Origin: Methylovorus glucosotrophus
GTDB lineage: Bacteria > Pseudomonadota > Gammaproteobacteria > Burkholderiales > Methylophilaceae
Length of the DNA stretch: 64,000 bases
Reading direction: 5' to 3'
Assembly (NCBI RefSeq): GCF_009858335.1
Contig: NZ_VMSE01000001.1
Location: 1,240,001 to 1,304,000 of the forward strand
The notes beneath the pieces are model-generated. The model was not told where the DNA came from. It searched no databases and worked only from the letters and a program-made list of their open reading frames with translations. Positions within the stretch are counted from its first letter, which is position 1. Each line of letters starts with the position of its first letter. The translations under genes and the position numbers were made by a program. Shown here piece after piece: positions 10,573 through 20,170 of the stretch.

Positions 10573-11948
10573 CCGGCAAGCTGGCTGAAAAAAGCCTGCA
10601 CAAAGTGCTGGAAGCCATGCAGCCTACCGATTTCAAATACCGTGTCGCGCAGATTGGCGTTTCGGTCGCCGCATTGATGACCCCTGAGCTTATCGTGCGT
10701 CGCCTGCCGGATGCAGGGGATGCTGACCGGATGCTGATCCCTGGCTTGTGTCGCGGTGATCTGCGCATTCTGGAAGATAAATACGGCATTCCTGTGGAGC
10801 GCGGCCCGGAAGACCTCAAAGACTTGCCTCAGTTTTTTGGCCACGGCGGGAAAGCCCCTGATCTCTCACAGCATGCCGTGCGCATTTTTGCCGAGATTGT
10901 GGAAGCGCCTCAGTTGACCGTGGAGGGCATTGTGGCGCGCGCTGCTTATTTTCGCGATCAGGGCGCCGATGTCATTGATCTTGGCTGCCTGCCCAATACG
11001 CCTTTCCCGCATCTGGCAGATGCCATACAGGCACTCAAGTCCCAGGGATTTTCTGTCAGCGTTGACTCATTGAATCATGATGATTTGCTGTTGGCAGGCA
11101 AGGCGGGTGCGGATTATCTGTTAAGCCTGACCGAGCATAGCTTGTGGATTGCCGATGAAGTGGGCTCTACCCCGGTGCTGATCCCCGCCAAGTCTGGCAG
11201 TTTGCCGTCGCTTTACCGGGCGGTAGAGGGCATGCTGAAAAAAGGTCGGCCCTTCATTGCTGATGCCATTCTCGACCCCATTCCGTTTGGCCTTACAGAT
11301 TCCATTGTCCGCTATCAGCGCCTGCGCAAAAAATATCCCAACATCGACATCATGATGGGGGTAGGAAATCTGACGGAACTGACGGATGCAGACACCACAG
11401 GCATCAATGCCATCCTGTTTGGCATTATTACCGAGCTGAATATCAATGCCGTACTGGCTACTTCGGTTAGTCCACACGCCACAAACGCCGTGGCTGAAGC
11501 CGATATCGCGCGCCGTATCATGTACGCTGCGCGCGAGGACAGGCGCTTGCCCCGGGACTACAGCAATGGCTTGCTGGGTTTGCATGATCGCCGTCCGTTT
11601 GGTTACACGGCTGACGAAATCGCGGAGTTGGCCGCGCAAATCAAGGATCCGAGCTTTCGCATTCAGGTGAGTGAAGAGGGCATGCACATCTACAACCGTG
11701 ATGGCTTGTTCACCGCTACTGATCCTTTTGCGCTGTATCCTGATCTGAAAGTCGATGACGACGCTTCCCATGCGTTTTATCTAGGCGTAGAGCTTGCCCG
11801 GGCGCAAATTGCCTGGCAGCTCAAAAAACGTTACAGCCAGGACGAAGAGCTGGAGTGGGGCGTCAATACGGTGCAAAAAGCCCCGGAAGCCAGAGTGGCG
11901 CACCGCGATGCCTCTCTGAAGGAAAAGCGTAGCAAGGACAAATCCTGA
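10548..11948 (+). CDS. Dihydropteroate synthase-like protein of H4MPT biosynthesis
   Basis: 466-aa protein of the archaeal/methylotroph dihydropteroate synthase-related group. The N-terminal ~150 residues form an extra domain (MAERLLFLTGKLAEKSLHK). A TIM-barrel DHPS-like domain follows, with GADVIDLGCLPNTPFP, VSVDSLNHDD and IMMGVGNLTELTDADTTG. The C-terminus is charged (KEKRSKDKS). In H4MPT-containing organisms such proteins are proposed to join the pterin diphosphate to the ribofuranosyl-aminobenzene phosphate arm instead of p-aminobenzoate. The start ATG lies inside the preceding gene (25-base overlap), and a DUF447 gene follows after 5 bases. Ordinary folate DHPS is much shorter, so this is not folP. 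The precise reaction is inferred. Confidence 0.82.
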   Translation: MAERLLFLTGKLAEKSLHKVLEAMQPTDFKYRVAQIGVSVAALMTPELIVRRLPDAGDADRMLIPGLCRGDLRILEDKYGIPVERGPEDLKDLPQFFGHGGKAPDLSQHAVRIFAEIVEAPQLTVEGIVARAAYFRDQGADVIDLGCLPNTPFPHLADAIQALKSQGFSVSVDSLNHDDLLLAGKAGADYLLSLTEHSLWIADEVGSTPVLIPAKSGSLPSLYRAVEGMLKKGRPFIADAILDPIPFGLTDSIVRYQRLRKKYPNIDIMMGVGNLTELTDADTTGINAILFGIITELNINAVLATSVSPHATNAVAEADIARRIMYAAREDRRLPRDYSNGLLGLHDRRPFGYTADEIAELAAQIKDPSFRIQVSEEGMHIYNRDGLFTATDPFALYPDLKVDDDASHAFYLGVELARAQIAWQLKKRYSQDEELEWGVNTVQKAPEARVAHRDASLKEKRSKDKS

Positions 11949-11953
11949 ACGTC

Positions 11954-12568
11954 ATGAATATCCAAGAGTATCAACAGGTCAAGTCGGGAGAGATGATCCA
12001 TGAAACCATCGTCATCAGCACCGACGCCCAGGGCCTTCCGCATATTGCGCCTTTTGGCGTGAGGGAGCGGGACGGTTTTGTTCTGATCGCGCCTTTTCGT
12101 CCATCAACCAGTCTCGACAATCTGCTCGCCCGTCGCACGGCTGTCTTAAACTTGACCGATGATGTGCGTGTGTTTGCTGGCGCGCTGAGTGGTCGTCGCG
12201 AATGGCCGGTAAGAAAGGCCACTCAGGTTGAAGGTTATGTGCTGGAAGCTGCGCTGTCTCACCGGGAGTTGGTGCTGGAAGAAGTGGTGGAAGACGCCGA
12301 GCGCCCATTGCTTTATTTTCGAGTGGTGCATGAAGAAGTACATGCTGCATTTCGTGGGTTTAACCGAGCCCAGGCGGCAGTGGTTGAACTCGCGGTGCTG
12401 GTCAGTCGACTGCACATGCTGCCGCTGGAAAAAATCGAAGCCGAAATGCAGTATCTGAAAATCGCCATTGAAAAAACGGCGGGTCCGCGTGAGCATGAGG
12501 CCTGGCAATGGCTGGTAGAACGTGTGGCCCAGCATCTGGCCGCTGCTGAGTCAAAGGAGCCGCAATGA
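11954..12568 (+). CDS. DUF447 family protein (H4MPT cluster)
   Basis: 204-aa protein of the DUF447 family, found in methanogens and H4MPT-using methylotrophs and built on a split beta-barrel like flavin reductases. The N-terminus (IHETIVISTDAQGLPHIAPFGV) is the typical DUF447 opening. The C-terminal half is helical (RAQAAVVELAVLVSRLHMLPLEKI). No known catalytic motif is evident. It overlaps mfnB in an ATGA junction and sits 5 bases after the DHPS-like gene. Context places it in C1-carrier cofactor synthesis; the reaction is unknown to me. Confidence 0.8.
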   Translation: MNIQEYQQVKSGEMIHETIVISTDAQGLPHIAPFGVRERDGFVLIAPFRPSTSLDNLLARRTAVLNLTDDVRVFAGALSGRREWPVRKATQVEGYVLEAALSHRELVLEEVVEDAERPLLYFRVVHEEVHAAFRGFNRAQAAVVELAVLVSRLHMLPLEKIEAEMQYLKIAIEKTAGPREHEAWQWLVERVAQHLAAAESKEPQ

Positions 12569-13269
12569 GCCGGTTGTTGGCTAGCGTCAATAGTTTGCAA
12601 GAGACCGAATTGGTTTTATCTCTCGCCGACATTATTGATCTGAAAAACCCTGCGATGGGGGCGCTAGGGGCGTTACCCATTGAAGTGATTGAACAAATTG
12701 TCCGCTATGTTGATGGTCGAAAACCCATCAGTGCCACGATTGGTGATCTGGTTATGGAACCAAAACCAGTGCTTGCTGCCATACAGGCGGTCGCCGCCAC
12801 TGGCGTGGATATTGTGAAGGTTGGCATGTTCGCAGGCGAGCAGTTGGCATGTATTGAAGCAATAAAGCCAATTGCCAGATCGGGAACCAAAGTGGTCGCC
12901 GTGTTATTTGCTGACAGCCAGCAAACGTTTCTGCCTCTGGAGGTATTTGCTGAGGCCGGGTTTTATGGCGTGATGCAGGATACTGCTATCAAGAATGGTT
13001 CCAGCCTTCTGGATCATCAGGACCTGCCTGAATTGCGCGCGTTTGTGCAAGAGGCCAGGGCAAATGATCTGATCTGCGGGTTGGCAGGTTCTTTAAGGGT
13101 GTCTGATATTGAAACTCTGGCAGCCTTGAAGCCTGACTACCTTGGTTTCAGAAGTGCGTTATGTCAGAACGGAAATCGCACCACGACAATATCTGCGACA
13201 AGTGCAGCTGCCGTTCAAGAGATGTTGTTTAATTGCAACATGGCCTTGAAAGGCGCGCTGGCTGTGTAG
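12565..13269 (+). CDS. mfnB: (5-formylfuran-3-yl)methyl phosphate synthase, MfnB-like
   Basis: 234-aa TIM-barrel enzyme that in methanogens makes the furan precursor of methanofuran from two glyceraldehyde 3-phosphates. Lys27 in DIIDLKNP, the ISATIGD loop (55-61) and Lys85 in DIVKVG lie at the positions of the catalytic lysines described for the archaeal enzyme. An Asp at 139 with Lys143 (QDTAIK) completes the site. The start overlaps the DUF447 stop (ATGA), so translation is coupled. In methylotrophs the product would serve the methanofuran analogue of the formyltransferase/hydrolase complex. The function is well supported by residues; no other furan-pathway gene is in the window. Confidence 0.85.
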   Translation: MSRLLASVNSLQETELVLSLADIIDLKNPAMGALGALPIEVIEQIVRYVDGRKPISATIGDLVMEPKPVLAAIQAVAATGVDIVKVGMFAGEQLACIEAIKPIARSGTKVVAVLFADSQQTFLPLEVFAEAGFYGVMQDTAIKNGSSLLDHQDLPELRAFVQEARANDLICGLAGSLRVSDIETLAALKPDYLGFRSALCQNGNRTTTISATSAAAVQEMLFNCNMALKGALAV

Positions 13270-13286
13270 TTTATGCGGTTAAGCAT

Positions 13287-13316
13287 TTGCAAGCGCAGTC
13301 GGCTTTAAAGTATAGT
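13287..13316 (+). promoter_or_regulatory. Sigma-70 promoter of the OmpA-family gene
   Basis: TTGCAA at 13287-13292 and TATAGT at 13311-13316 with an 18-base spacer. The leader to the ATG is about 30 bases and contains CCGGGAG as ribosome site. This fits strong expression of an outer-membrane protein. Confidence 0.55.
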
Positions 13317-13352
13317 AAGTCTTAAATCTACAGTCACCGGGAGTTAAACCAT

Positions 13353-14423
13353 ATGAAGAAAAATCTGATCAGCATTGCAGTTGCTGGCGTTTTGGGTCTT
13401 GCTGCATTGCATGCTAGCGCAGAAGAAGCTTATCAAGGTTCTTGGTACGCTCTGCCAGGTATCAACGTCATGAACGCGGACAACGACCTGAAGGCTGAGA
13501 ATTCCAGCGTAGGTGGGTTCCTGAAATTCGGTAAAGAGCTGAGCGAGCACTGGGATGTGCAAGTTGGCCTGAGCCATAACCGTGCTGATGAAGACTCCAA
13601 GCAGTTTACAGGTGGCAAGTACAAGCAAACCCTGCTGGGTGTTGATGCTCTGTACCTGTTCAGCCGCGAAAAATTCCGTCCATTCCTGCTTGCTGGTCTG
13701 GGCGCTGCACGTAACAACGTTGACTACAAGCCTAGTTCCGCTGGTTACGATGACAGCAACACCTCCTGGATGGCCAATGCCGGTCTGGGTTTCCAATACC
13801 TGTTTACCGATCGTCTGGGCTTCCAAGCTGACCTGCGTCACGTTTGGAGCCGTGCTGAAGTTCAAGGCGACAAGGAAACCGTTGGCAACAACTACCTGAA
13901 CCTGGGGCTGATCTGGAAATTTGGCGCTCCTGAAAAGGTAGCTGCTGTTGAGCCAACTCCAGTGGCTGCTCCAGAGCCAGCTCCTGCTCCAGCACCTGTT
14001 GCTGCTGAGCCAGAGCCAGTTGGTCCAGCTCCAGCTGCTTTCGACAAGGTGACTCTGCAATCTGAAGTGCTATTCGGCTTCGACAAGGACAACCTGAAAG
14101 AAGAAGGCAAGAAGGTTCTGAACGCTGACGTGGTTGAAAAGATGAAGGCTCATCCTGAAGTTGAGCTGGTGCTGATCACTGGTCACACTGACCGTATCGG
14201 TGATGAAGCATACAACCAGAAGCTGTCTGAGCGTCGTGCCAATGCAGTTAAGAAATACCTGGTAAGCCAAGGCATTGAAGCTAGCCGTCTGCACGCAGTA
14301 GGCAAGGGCGAAGCTGAGCCAGTGGTTGATTGCCAAGGCGTACGTGGCAAGAAGGCAATTGCTTGCTTGCAACCTAACCGCCGTGTTGTGGTAGAAATCG
14401 AAGTACAACGCGCAGGTAACTAA
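13353..14423 (+). CDS. OmpA-family outer membrane protein
   Basis: 356-aa outer membrane protein. The signal peptide is MKKNLISIAVAGVLGLAALHASA, cut before EEAYQGSWY. Residues ~25-190 are an alternating beta-barrel of the OmpA/surface-antigen type, ending in GLIWKF. A Pro/Ala/Glu linker follows (PTPVAAPEPAPAPAPVAAEPEP, ~196-220). The C-terminal OmpA peptidoglycan-binding domain has GHTDRIGDEAYNQKLSERRA, and a Cys pair sits in DCQGVRGKKAIACLQPNRRV. It links the outer membrane to peptidoglycan. It stands alone between its own promoter and a strong terminator. Confidence 0.93.
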   Translation: MKKNLISIAVAGVLGLAALHASAEEAYQGSWYALPGINVMNADNDLKAENSSVGGFLKFGKELSEHWDVQVGLSHNRADEDSKQFTGGKYKQTLLGVDALYLFSREKFRPFLLAGLGAARNNVDYKPSSAGYDDSNTSWMANAGLGFQYLFTDRLGFQADLRHVWSRAEVQGDKETVGNNYLNLGLIWKFGAPEKVAAVEPTPVAAPEPAPAPAPVAAEPEPVGPAPAAFDKVTLQSEVLFGFDKDNLKEEGKKVLNADVVEKMKAHPEVELVLITGHTDRIGDEAYNQKLSERRANAVKKYLVSQGIEASRLHAVGKGEAEPVVDCQGVRGKKAIACLQPNRRVVVEIEVQRAGN

Positions 14424-14440
14424 ACGTTATCTTCGTACTG

Positions 14441-14467
14441 AAAAGCCCCGCTTTGCGGGGCTTTTTT
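14441..14467 (+). terminator. Intrinsic terminator after the OmpA-family gene
   Basis: AAAAGCCCCG-CTTTG-CGGGGCTTTTTT forms a GC-rich hairpin followed by six T, 18 bases after the stop. A classic rho-independent terminator. Confidence 0.93.
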
Positions 14468-14479
14468 ATGGGCTGAACA

Positions 14480-15811
14480 ATGAATACAACTGAAGTAGCG
14501 CTGGCAATAGAGGCACGGTGGGTTATACCCGTCATTCCACAAGGCGTGGTGCTCGAGCACACCACGGTCCTGATTAATGATGACGGTAGTATCCATGCTA
14601 TCTTGCCAACCGCAGAAGCCAGAGCGACCTTTCAAGCTACCCGAGTGGTCCGGCTGGAACACCATGCGCTGATGCCTGGTTTGATCAATCTGCATACACA
14701 CGCTGCCATGACCCTGATGCGTGGCATGGCGGATGATTTGCCCCTGATGGATTGGTTGCAACATCACATTTGGCCCGCAGAGCGCGCCGCTGTTACCCCG
14801 CGCTTTGTCAGAGATGGGACCTTGCTGGCGAGTGCTGAAATGCTGGCAGGTGGCGTTACCTGTTTCAATGATATGTATTTTTATCCGGATGCGGCGGCAG
14901 AGGCGGTTGTTCAGGCTGGCATACGTGCGCATCTCGGACTGGTGGTGATGGATTTTCCATCGGCTTACGCTACGGATGCCGATGATTATCTGCTGAAAGG
15001 CCTGGAAGCGCGGGATGGCTGGCGTGGAACTTCACGCATTACCAGCAGCCTTGCGCCCCATGCGCCTTACACCATGAGTGACCGCAGCTTTGAGAAAGTG
15101 ATGACCTATGCCGAGCAGTTGGGGCTGGGAATCCATACCCATCTGCATGAAACGCGTACCGAGCTTGAGCAGAGCGTTGCGCAATACGGCATCAGGCCCA
15201 TACAGCGCATGGCAGATCTCGGTATACTGGGCCCCGGCCTGGTAGCTGCCCATGCCGTCCATCTGGATGAGGCGGAGCGCGCTCTGCTGAAGGAGTTCGG
15301 CTGCCATATAGCCCATTGCCCTGCATCCAATCTGAAACTGGGTAGTGGGATTGCCAATGTTCCTGCCATGCTTGAGACTGGCATTAATGTTGGCCTGGGG
15401 ACGGACGGCGCCGCCAGCAATAACCGCTTGGACATGTTTGCAGAAATGCGCCTGGCAGCATTACTGGCGAAAGGGGCGAGTGAGGATGCGGCTGTTGTAC
15501 CTGCCACTACCGCCCTGGAAATGGCCACGATAAATGGCGCGCGCGCATTGGGGCTTGACGATAAAATCGGCTCTATCGAGCCAGGTAAACTGGCTGACCT
15601 GGTGGCGATTGATATGGATAGCGCCATTTGCAATCCATGTTTTGATCCCGTTTCCCATCTGGTTTACGTGGCCGGGCGCGAGCACGTGACGCATACCTGG
15701 GTAGCTGGCGAACTCTGCTATCAGGAAGGTATCTATGCCCATGTTGAACCTGCAGAATTAAAGGAAATTACGACACAATGGTATCCAAAACTCAGTCCAT
15801 TCCGGGTGTGA
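14480..15811 (+). CDS. TRZ/ATZ-family amidohydrolase, probable 5'-methylthioadenosine/S-adenosylhomocysteine deaminase
   Basis: 443-aa metal-dependent amidohydrolase. The metal-binding HxH is in [19 protein letters not shown], further His ligands are in [12 protein letters not shown] and AAHAVHLDE, and the Asp is in [12 protein letters not shown]. This layout matches the MtaD/SsnA group that deaminates methylthioadenosine or S-adenosylhomocysteine, though close relatives act on N-ethylammeline or guanine. The end overlaps ubiG by 34 bases, and gph follows, a common betaproteobacterial trio. An SAH-handling role would suit a neighbour of the SAM-dependent methylase UbiG; that link is inference. 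Confidence 0.85.
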   Translation: MNTTEVALAIEARWVIPVIPQGVVLEHTTVLINDDGSIHAILPTAEARATFQATRVVRLEHHALMPGLINLHTHAAMTLMRGMADDLPLMDWLQHHIWPAERAAVTPRFVRDGTLLASAEMLAGGVTCFNDMYFYPDAAAEAVVQAGIRAHLGLVVMDFPSAYATDADDYLLKGLEARDGWRGTSRITSSLAPHAPYTMSDRSFEKVMTYAEQLGLGIHTHLHETRTELEQSVAQYGIRPIQRMADLGILGPGLVAAHAVHLDEAERALLKEFGCHIAHCPASNLKLGSGIANVPAMLETGINVGLGTDGAASNNRLDMFAEMRLAALLAKGASEDAAVVPATTALEMATINGARALGLDDKIGSIEPGKLADLVAIDMDSAICNPCFDPVSHLVYVAGREHVTHTWVAGELCYQEGIYAHVEPAELKEITTQWYPKLSPFRV

Positions 15812-16497
15812 ATGTAGACCCTGCAGAACTGCAGAAATTTGCCACGCTGGCTCACCGCTGGTGGGATCCCAACAGCGAATTCAAGCCCTTGCATGACATC
15901 AACCCCCTGCGCTTGCAACTGATAGACGAGCTTGCCGGTTTGCAGGGTAAACGCGTGGTGGATGTTGGTTGCGGAGGTGGCATTCTCTCCGAATCCATGA
16001 GCGCGCGCGGCGCAGATGTCACCGGTATTGACCTTGGCGAGAAGGCGTTAAAAGTCGCGGAATTACATCGCCTTGAAAGCGGTGCAAGCGTGAATTATCG
16101 CCTGATCGAAGTCGAAGCGCTTGCCCAGGAGCAGCCTGGGTCATTCGACGTTGTCACCTGCATGGAAATGCTGGAGCACGTGCCTGACCCTGCGGCCGTA
16201 GTGCGTGCATGCGCGACCCTGGTAAAGCCAGGCGGACATGTCTTTTTTTCCACGCTGAATCGCAATCCTAAATCGTATCTGTTTGCCGTTATCGGAGCCG
16301 AATACGTGCTGAACATGTTGCCCAAGGGCACTCATGAGTACGCCAAATTCATCAAGCCATCCGAGCTGGCAGAGTGGGCGAGGGAGGCTGGATTAACGGT
16401 TAGCGGCATGCGCGGGATGAGCTACAACCCGCTGCGCAAGCATTACTCGCTGGGAACGGATGTTTCAGTCAATTACATCATGCATACGGTGAAGTAA
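15778..16497 (+). CDS. ubiG: Ubiquinone biosynthesis O-methyltransferase UbiG
   Basis: 239-aa SAM-dependent methylase carrying out both O-methylations in ubiquinone synthesis. The N-terminus carries the UbiG signature [21 protein letters not shown], motif I is [13 protein letters not shown], and later [13 protein letters not shown]. The ATG lies inside the end of the amidohydrolase gene. The length is normal. The gph gene starts 2 bases after the stop. Confidence 0.95.
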   Translation: MVSKTQSIPGVNVDPAELQKFATLAHRWWDPNSEFKPLHDINPLRLQLIDELAGLQGKRVVDVGCGGGILSESMSARGADVTGIDLGEKALKVAELHRLESGASVNYRLIEVEALAQEQPGSFDVVTCMEMLEHVPDPAAVVRACATLVKPGGHVFFSTLNRNPKSYLFAVIGAEYVLNMLPKGTHEYAKFIKPSELAEWAREAGLTVSGMRGMSYNPLRKHYSLGTDVSVNYIMHTVK

Positions 16498-16499
16498 GC

Positions 16500-17150
16500 G
16501 TGGCTGACGTTATCCTGTTTGATCTCGACGGTACCCTGGTGGATACCGCACCAGACCTTGCTTATGCGCTTAACCTGCAACGGGAGCGGCACGGCCTGCC
16601 GGCTTTGCCGCTGGATGACATCCGTCCGTTTGCTTCGCACGGCAGTCGGGGCCTCTTGCACAAAGGCTTTGGTATCACCATGGAAGATCCTGAATTCGAC
16701 GCCATGCGTGCTGAATATCTGGCGCTTTATGATGAGGTTTTTGCGCGGTCGCCGGTACTTTTTTCTGGCATGGCAGAAGTGCTGGCCCATATAGAAAACC
16801 AGGGCTTGCAATGGGGCGTGGTCACCAACAAGCCCAGACGGTTCACCGAGCCCATGATGCAGGTCATGGGCTTGAGCAGCCGTGCCGCCTGTGTCGTTAG
16901 CGGGGATGATGCCGCCCGAGCCAAGCCATATCCCGATACCTTGTTGCTGGCTTGTGAGCAGATGACAGTCAAGCCGCAGCAGTGTCTTTATATTGGTGAC
17001 GCCGAGCGAGATATTGAAGCCGGACGCACTGCGGGCATGAAAACCGTGCTGGCAATGTATGGTTATCTCGATGAGCAGGATCAACCCGAGCAGTGGGGCG
17101 CGGATGCAACCATTGATAAACCGCTGGATTTGATTGCATTAATCAACTGA
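16500..17150 (+). CDS. gph: Phosphoglycolate phosphatase (HAD family)
   Basis: 216-aa HAD hydrolase. The catalytic DLDGTLVDT is at residues ~7-15, a Lys in VVTNKPRRFTEP serves motif II/III, and the GDAERDIEAG loop carries the acidic metal ligands. It uses a GTG start 2 bases after ubiG, so it is probably translationally coupled. The usual role is removal of 2-phosphoglycolate from DNA repair. Specificity cannot be proven from sequence, and some homologues at this position act on N-acetylmuramate 6-phosphate. Confidence 0.87.
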   Translation: MADVILFDLDGTLVDTAPDLAYALNLQRERHGLPALPLDDIRPFASHGSRGLLHKGFGITMEDPEFDAMRAEYLALYDEVFARSPVLFSGMAEVLAHIENQGLQWGVVTNKPRRFTEPMMQVMGLSSRAACVVSGDDAARAKPYPDTLLLACEQMTVKPQQCLYIGDAERDIEAGRTAGMKTVLAMYGYLDEQDQPEQWGADATIDKPLDLIALIN

Positions 17151-17261
17151 GGTATCCAGCATGCCACTATGCCTAGTGGCGGGGTTGCTTCAGATTGTCG
17201 GGGTCGTTTTCCGCATCAATCAAGGGCGGCTTGCACATCCGGCTTTGAAATACGGACTCGA

Positions 17262-17861
17262 TTAGCGAACGCTGCGCCGCTCCATCAGGGCCTGCGCCAG
17301 TGTTCCGCTATCCACATGTTCAATTTCTCCGCCCATGGGCAAGCCTCGTGCGATGCGGCTCACCTTGAGGCCACGCGAGCGTAACAGTTCGCTGATGTAG
17401 TGCGCCGTCGCTTCGCCTTCTACGGTGTAATTGGTGGCGAGCACCACTTCTTCTACCACGCCATCCTGGGCACGTTTCAGCAGTTTTTCCAGATGAATTT
17501 CTTTGGGGCCTATGCCATCGAGCGGGGACAGTTTGCCCATCAATACAAAGTAGCGGCCCTGAAACACGCGCGTCTGCTCCAGCATCATCAGATCCGTCGG
17601 CATTTCAACCACGCAGAGCAAAGTGGGGTCGCGGTTATCCGCTGCGCATAGAGGGCAGACGATATCTTCGCTGAAGGTGTTGCACAAGCTGCAATGGGTG
17701 ACGACTTGCAATGCATTGTGCAGCGCCTGGGCGAGGCCATTGGCACCGCTGCGATCACGCTGCAAAAGGTGATAGGCCATGCGCAATGCGGACTTGGGGC
17801 CTACGCCTGGAAGGCAGCGCAGAGACTCAACAAGCTGCTCCAGTGCGGGCGGATTGCGCAT
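17262..17861 (-). CDS. recR: Recombination mediator RecR
   Basis: 199-aa ring-forming protein of the RecFOR pathway. The helix-hairpin-helix [19 protein letters not shown] is at the N-terminus, the C4 zinc finger is [16 protein letters not shown], and a Toprim domain follows ([17 protein letters not shown]). The length is normal. It is the last gene of a dnaX-ybaB-recR run on the minus strand. Confidence 0.95.
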   Translation of the reverse strand: MRNPPALEQLVESLRCLPGVGPKSALRMAYHLLQRDRSGANGLAQALHNALQVVTHCSLCNTFSEDIVCPLCAADNRDPTLLCVVEMPTDLMMLEQTRVFQGRYFVLMGKLSPLDGIGPKEIHLEKLLKRAQDGVVEEVVLATNYTVEGEATAHYISELLRSRGLKVSRIARGLPMGGEIEHVDSGTLAQALMERRSVR

Positions 17862-17885
17862 GACGTGAGTGATTTTTCGGTGGGA

Positions 17886-18197
17886 TTAAAAAGGCAGTTT
17901 CATGCCGGCAGGCATCAGACCGCTCATGCGCTGTTGCGAGGTGGCTTCGGCCTTGCGCACGGCATCGTTGAGCGCTGTCACGATCAAGTCTTCCAGCATT
18001 TCCTTGTCATCGCTCATCAGGCTGGGGTCGATATGCAGTCTTTTTACCTCATTACGACAGGTGATGGTGACCTTGACCATGCCGGAACCAGCCTGGCCTT
18101 CCACTTCCACCTGCGCCAGTTCTTCCTGCGCGCGCTTCATGTTTTCCTGCATTTGCTGGGCCTGTTTCATCAGGTTGCCCAAGCCGCCTTTCATCAT
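17886..18197 (-). CDS. YbaB/EbfC family nucleoid-associated protein
   Basis: 103-aa protein with the family's opening [20 protein letters not shown], a long N-terminal helix and a beta-hairpin ([18 protein letters not shown]). It binds DNA as a dimer in related species. AAGGAG with 6-base spacing precedes the first ATG. It lies between dnaX and recR as in most proteobacteria. Confidence 0.93.
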   Translation of the reverse strand: MMKGGLGNLMKQAQQMQENMKRAQEELAQVEVEGQAGSGMVKVTITCRNEVKRLHIDPSLMSDDKEMLEDLIVTALNDAVRKAEATSQQRMSGLMPAGMKLPF

Positions 18198-18218
18198 GGG
18201 ATGCTCCTTCGTCTGCGG

Positions 18219-20051
18219 TTATTGTAGGGGTTTGATACTGGAGGGTATGATCTGCGCGCCAAAGTCACGCATTAACGCCTGCACAAAGCCATCTTGCTGG
18301 ATGGAAGACTCTGCCTGCGATTGCAACTCGGCTTTTTCCTGGCTGATCTGATGCGCAGGCGTGTTATTGCCGCCGCCTATGCTGAATTGCAAGTGCATCT
18401 TGCGGCCAAAGTGGGCCTCAATCGCCGCTTTCAGTTTTTCCTGATAATTCGGGTCGAGCAAATGTTTATGTGCTTCCGGCACTTGTAGCTCAAGACGGTC
18501 TGCCGTATGCCCAATTAACTCGCAGTGCTGGGCCAGTGCCCTTGCCAGGCCGAGTTTCAGCTTGTCTACCAACAGGCGCCAATTACCGTCGAACTCCTCC
18601 TGCAGGCTGTCTTCCACGGGGGATGATGCAAGCGTAGGCTCCGATGCGGCAGTGTAAGCCGGTTCAGGCGACGATACCTGAGAATGTGTTGGGACGTCAG
18701 TTGGCGTTTCAGCTACGGTTGCTGCGGGAGTGGCAGCCGCTGGGAGAGTTGCCGGTGCGGCATCTGCCTCATTGCTGGTGACCATCGTGGCTTCTGCCAC
18801 AGGTTTTGCCTGGGGAGTTGGGGGCGATGCAATGGCGGCGGGCGATGGTGTGGCTGATCTCGCCATGGTGGCGGCAGCAAGCGCACTGGCAGCACTGCCT
18901 GCATGTTGACCGATAGGGCGATCACTGCCAGAAGGGGCCGGTGCAGTCGGCGCAGGCTTGCTGGTGCTTTCATTGCTGAATGCCAGCATGCGCAACAGGC
19001 ACATGGTGAATCCCGCAAACTCATCCGGGGCCAAACCAAGATCGCGACGGCCCAGCAGGGCAATCTGATAATAAAGCTGCACTTTATCAGCCGGGAGCTT
19101 GGTGGCAAGATCCAGCAGGGCGGTGCGCTCGGGCAGGTCGAGGGGAATGCTTTCTGGTACCGTTTGTGCCACGGCCAGCTGATGAAGTAACTGGGCCAGA
19201 TCCGCCAGGGCGGTATCAAACGACAGGCTGCGTTCTTCCATGCTTTTGGCTTGCGCCATCAGGCTGGGGCCGTCCTGGGCAATCAGGGCATCCAGCAGGC
19301 CGTAGAGATAGCTCTGGTCGATGGCGCCCAGCATGGCGCGTACTTCGCTTTCATTTACCCGATTGCCACCGTAGGCAATCGCCTGATCCAGCAGGGAGAG
19401 GGCATCGCGCATACTGCCATTGGCCGCCCGGCTGATCAGTTGCAGTGCAATGCTGTCAGAGGGGATATTTTCCTTGGCGAGGACTTCCTGCAAATGGCTG
19501 GTAATCGCCGGTGTCGACATCTGGCGCAAATTGAATTGCAGACAACGGGAAAGCACGGTAACCGGCATCTTTTGCGGGTCCGTCGTCGCCAGAATGAACT
19601 TGACGTGAGCAGGGGGCTCTTCCAGCGTTTTCAGCATGGCATTAAAGGCAGAGCGCGACAGCATGTGCACTTCATCGATGATATAGACCTTGAAGCGGCC
19701 TACGGTCGGGGCGTATTGGGCGTTGTCCAGCAGCTCGCGCATGCTGTCGACCTGGGTGTTGGAGGCCGCATCCACTTCCAGCATGTCGACAAAGCGGCCG
19801 CGGTCAATGTCCACGCAGGCCGAGCAGACACCGCAAGGGTGAGCGGTAATGCCGGTTTCGCAATTCAGGGATTTGGCGAGAATACGGGCCAGCGTGGTTT
19901 TGCCCACACCGCGGGTGCCGGTAAAGAGATACGCATGATGCAGCCGTTGTTGCTCAAGGGCATTGGTCAGTGCGCGCACCACATGTTCCTGTCCGACCAG
20001 CGCTTCGAACAGCTTTGGGCGCCATTTCCGGGCAAGAACTTGATAACTCAT
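18219..20051 (-). CDS. dnaX: DNA polymerase III subunit tau (DnaX)
   Basis: 610-aa clamp-loader ATPase that couples the replisome. The P-loop is GTRGVGKTTLARILAK, the zinc site has Cys residues in NCETGITAHPCGVCSAC, the Walker B region is YIIDEVHMLSRSAFNA, and the SRC motif is in TVLSRCLQF. Residues ~370-490 are a long Ala/Pro/Thr-rich linker, followed by the C-terminal tau domain that contacts the polymerase. Whether a shorter gamma form is made by frameshifting was not established. The 4.5S RNA gene lies about 120 bases upstream on the same strand. Confidence 0.95.
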   Translation of the reverse strand: MSYQVLARKWRPKLFEALVGQEHVVRALTNALEQQRLHHAYLFTGTRGVGKTTLARILAKSLNCETGITAHPCGVCSACVDIDRGRFVDMLEVDAASNTQVDSMRELLDNAQYAPTVGRFKVYIIDEVHMLSRSAFNAMLKTLEEPPAHVKFILATTDPQKMPVTVLSRCLQFNLRQMSTPAITSHLQEVLAKENIPSDSIALQLISRAANGSMRDALSLLDQAIAYGGNRVNESEVRAMLGAIDQSYLYGLLDALIAQDGPSLMAQAKSMEERSLSFDTALADLAQLLHQLAVAQTVPESIPLDLPERTALLDLATKLPADKVQLYYQIALLGRRDLGLAPDEFAGFTMCLLRMLAFSNESTSKPAPTAPAPSGSDRPIGQHAGSAASALAAATMARSATPSPAAIASPPTPQAKPVAEATMVTSNEADAAPATLPAAATPAATVAETPTDVPTHSQVSSPEPAYTAASEPTLASSPVEDSLQEEFDGNWRLLVDKLKLGLARALAQHCELIGHTADRLELQVPEAHKHLLDPNYQEKLKAAIEAHFGRKMHLQFSIGGGNNTPAHQISQEKAELQSQAESSIQQDGFVQALMRDFGAQIIPSSIKPLQ

Positions 20052-20170
20052 AAGGCAGGCGTTTACTTAGATTAGCGAGACTACAACTTTAGTCCAAAAA
20101 GCGCATTCGCGTAAGAGCGGAGATTTGATCATGAGGATGTCACTTGCATGATCAAACCCTGGGAATTCGG

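Noticed and set aside
18219..20051. Programmed frameshift in dnaX giving a gamma subunit
   Set aside because: No E. coli-type slippery stretch with downstream stem was verified in the region read.
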